From contig JAEXXY010000053.1 in assembly GCA_023451855.1 (NCBI GenBank), forward strand, positions 1 through 13,184: a stretch of 13,184 bases of DNA, in the 5' to 3' direction. This stretch comes from Actinomycetes bacterium (GTDB lineage: Bacteria; Actinomycetota; Actinomycetes; Actinomycetales; Dermatophilaceae). Position 1 is the first letter of the stretch. Each line of letters begins with the position of its first letter. A model generated the notes under the pieces. That model ran no database searches and had not been told where the DNA came from. It saw only the letters and a program-made list of their open reading frames with translations. A program made the position numbers and the translations under genes. This document shows positions 12,063 to 13,184 of this stretch, piece by piece.

Positions 12063-13184
12063 GTGCCTCAAGAGGTCGCCGAGCTGGTCGGGCTGCTGTC
12101 CGCCCGCGGCGAGGCTCTCGCTGCCCTCATGGGACGGGCTGCGAGCGTTCGCGACGCCGGGCTGCGCCGCGCGGGCCGTGACCGAGTGGTCACCTACTCG
12201 CCCAAGGTCTTCATCCCCGTTACGACGCTCTGCCGGGACCGGTGCCACTACTGCACCTTCGTCGACACGCCCGCCAAGCTGGCCCGCAAGGGCCTGAGCC
12301 CCTACCTGTCCGAGGACCAGGTGCTGGCGGTCGCGCACCAGGGTGCGGCGCTGGGGTGCAAGGAGGCGCTGCTGACGCTCGGCGACCGGCCCGAGGACCG
12401 GTGGGACGTGGCGCGCGAGTGGCTGCGCGAGCACGGTTTCGGTTCGACCGTGGACTACGTCGGCCACCTCGCCCGGCGCATCACGGCGGAGACGGGCCTG
12501 CTCCCCCACCTCAACCCGGGAGTGCTCAGCCTCGCCGAGCTGGAGGCGCTGCGGCCCACCGCCCCGTCGATGGGGATGATGCTCGAGACCACGTCACGCG
12601 AGATCTTCGAGCGGCCGGGCGGTGCGCACTTCGGCTCTCCGGACAAGGACCCCGCTGTGCGGCTGGCGGTGCTCGAGGACGCCGGTCGCGCGAAGGTGCC
12701 CTTCACGACCGGCCTGCTCGTCGGCATCGGCGAGTCCCTCGAGGACCGCGCGGAGTCGCTGATCGCCCTGCGCGACGTGCACGCGCGGCACGGCCACGTC
12801 CAGGAGGTGATCATCCAGAACTTCCGGGCGAAGCCGGCGACCGCCATGCAGGACGTCCACGACGCCGAGACCGACGAGTACCTGGCGACCGTGGCCACCG
12901 CCCGCGTCGTCCTCGGCGCCGACATGCGGATCCAGGCGCCCCCGAACCTCAGCGACCCGGCCGAGCTGGCTGCCCTGCTCGCTGCCGGCATCGACGACTG
13001 GGGCGGGGTGAGCCCACTGACGGCCGACCACGTCAACCCCGAACGGCCCTGGCCGCGGCTGGAGGACCTCGAGCGGCTCACCCGGGACTCGGGTTTCGCG
13101 CTGCGCCAGCGGCTCACCGTCCACCAGCCCTACGTCGACGACCGTGACGTCTGGATCGACGCCGGCCTGCACGCGGCGGTGCTC
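12063..13184 (+). CDS. fbiC: FO synthase FbiC (coenzyme F420 biosynthesis), N-terminal CofG half, truncated by window end
   Basis: FO synthase makes 7,8-didemethyl-8-hydroxy-5-deazariboflavin, the chromophore of coenzyme F420, from tyrosine and a ribitylamino-uracil. It uses two radical-SAM halves, CofG and CofH, which are fused in Actinobacteria. The 374 codons seen cover the CofG half. The [4Fe-4S] cluster motif CRDRCHYC places Cys57, Cys61 and Cys64 in CxxxCxxC spacing, followed by TFVDTPAKLARKG. Further family segments are YVGHLARRITAETGLLPHLN, MGMMLETTSREIF and FTTGLLVGIGESLEDRAESL, then EVIIQNFRAKPATAM and GIDDWGGVSPLTADHVNPE. GTG at 12063 is the only plausible start, with GGGAG 4 nt before it. 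The frame is still open at the last base, so the CofH half should follow. The enzyme is cytoplasmic. Alternative: a stand-alone CofG, less likely in this lineage. Confidence 0.93.
   Translation, partial: MPQEVAELVGLLSARGEALAALMGRAASVRDAGLRRAGRDRVVTYSPKVFIPVTTLCRDRCHYCTFVDTPAKLARKGLSPYLSEDQVLAVAHQGAALGCKEALLTLGDRPEDRWDVAREWLREHGFGSTVDYVGHLARRITAETGLLPHLNPGVLSLAELEALRPTAPSMGMMLETTSREIFERPGGAHFGSPDKDPAVRLAVLEDAGRAKVPFTTGLLVGIGESLEDRAESLIALRDVHARHGHVQEVIIQNFRAKPATAMQDVHDAETDEYLATVATARVVLGADMRIQAPPNLSDPAELAALLAAGIDDWGGVSPLTADHVNPERPWPRLEDLERLTRDSGFALRQRLTVHQPYVDDRDVWIDAGLHAAVL

Noticed and set aside
11568..12509. A 313-codon minus-strand frame containing GRIRTCDTRF...VLYPLSYEG
   Set aside because: That peptide is the well-known false translation of the antisense strand of an Arg-type tRNA. 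The rest is antisense to fbiC and intergenic DNA.
12242..13147. A 301-codon plus-strand frame inside fbiC
   Set aside because: Shifted frame of fbiC, extremely Arg/Ala/Pro-rich. The true frame shows the radical-SAM CxxxCxxC motif and stays open to the window end.

Overview
This is a very GC-rich chromosomal segment with actinobacterial character. The signs are a fused-type F420 biosynthesis gene (fbiC), a DinB/DUF664 protein of the kind common in mycothiol-using bacteria, strong G/C bias at third codon positions, TANNNT -10 hexamers sitting 6-7 nt before start codons (leaderless transcripts), and long GC-rich hairpins without U-tracts at gene ends. The gene set resembles the Intrasporangiaceae (Janibacter/Knoellia-like), but I cannot fix the genus from sequence alone.

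Left part (1-5138): the 3' end of mscL (+) converges on two minus-strand genes. These are a 1375-residue DUF4011 / superfamily-1 helicase with a C-terminal restriction-endonuclease-like domain and, downstream of it, a small TPR protein. The convergent gap carries a hairpin just after mscL, a 13-bp tandem repeat, a 15-bp perfect hairpin and a 14-bp hairpin after the TPR gene.

Middle (5200-9037): a secreted CocE/Xaa-Pro dipeptidyl-peptidase-type hydrolase and a small putative lipoprotein lie on the minus strand, each followed by a perfect 16-bp terminator hairpin. About 540 nt without a recognisable gene follow. Next come a plus-strand VOC (glyoxalase-fold) protein and a GNAT acetyltransferase with its own leaderless promoter.

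Right (9140-13184): a PadR-type repressor overlaps (ATGA) a small protein with a HAAS/permease-prefix-like N-terminus and a Cys/His-rich C-terminus, forming a typical PadR two-gene module. A DinB-like protein (+) then converges on a YecM-like VOC-fold protein (-). A tRNA-Arg(CCU) follows, preceded by 12-bp tandem repeats and followed by 23-bp-spaced direct repeats that look like an insertion-sequence end or protein-binding array. The window ends inside the CofG half of fbiC (FO synthase).

Most genes are single-gene or two-gene units with independent functions: osmotic safety valve, nucleic-acid helicase/nuclease, exported hydrolase, small-molecule enzymes, F420 cofactor. No convincing multi-gene novel system is visible. 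The more unusual items are the helicase-nuclease fusion, the PadR/HAAS/zinc module, catalytic-site substitutions in the CocE and VOC proteins, and the repeat arrays flanking the tRNA.
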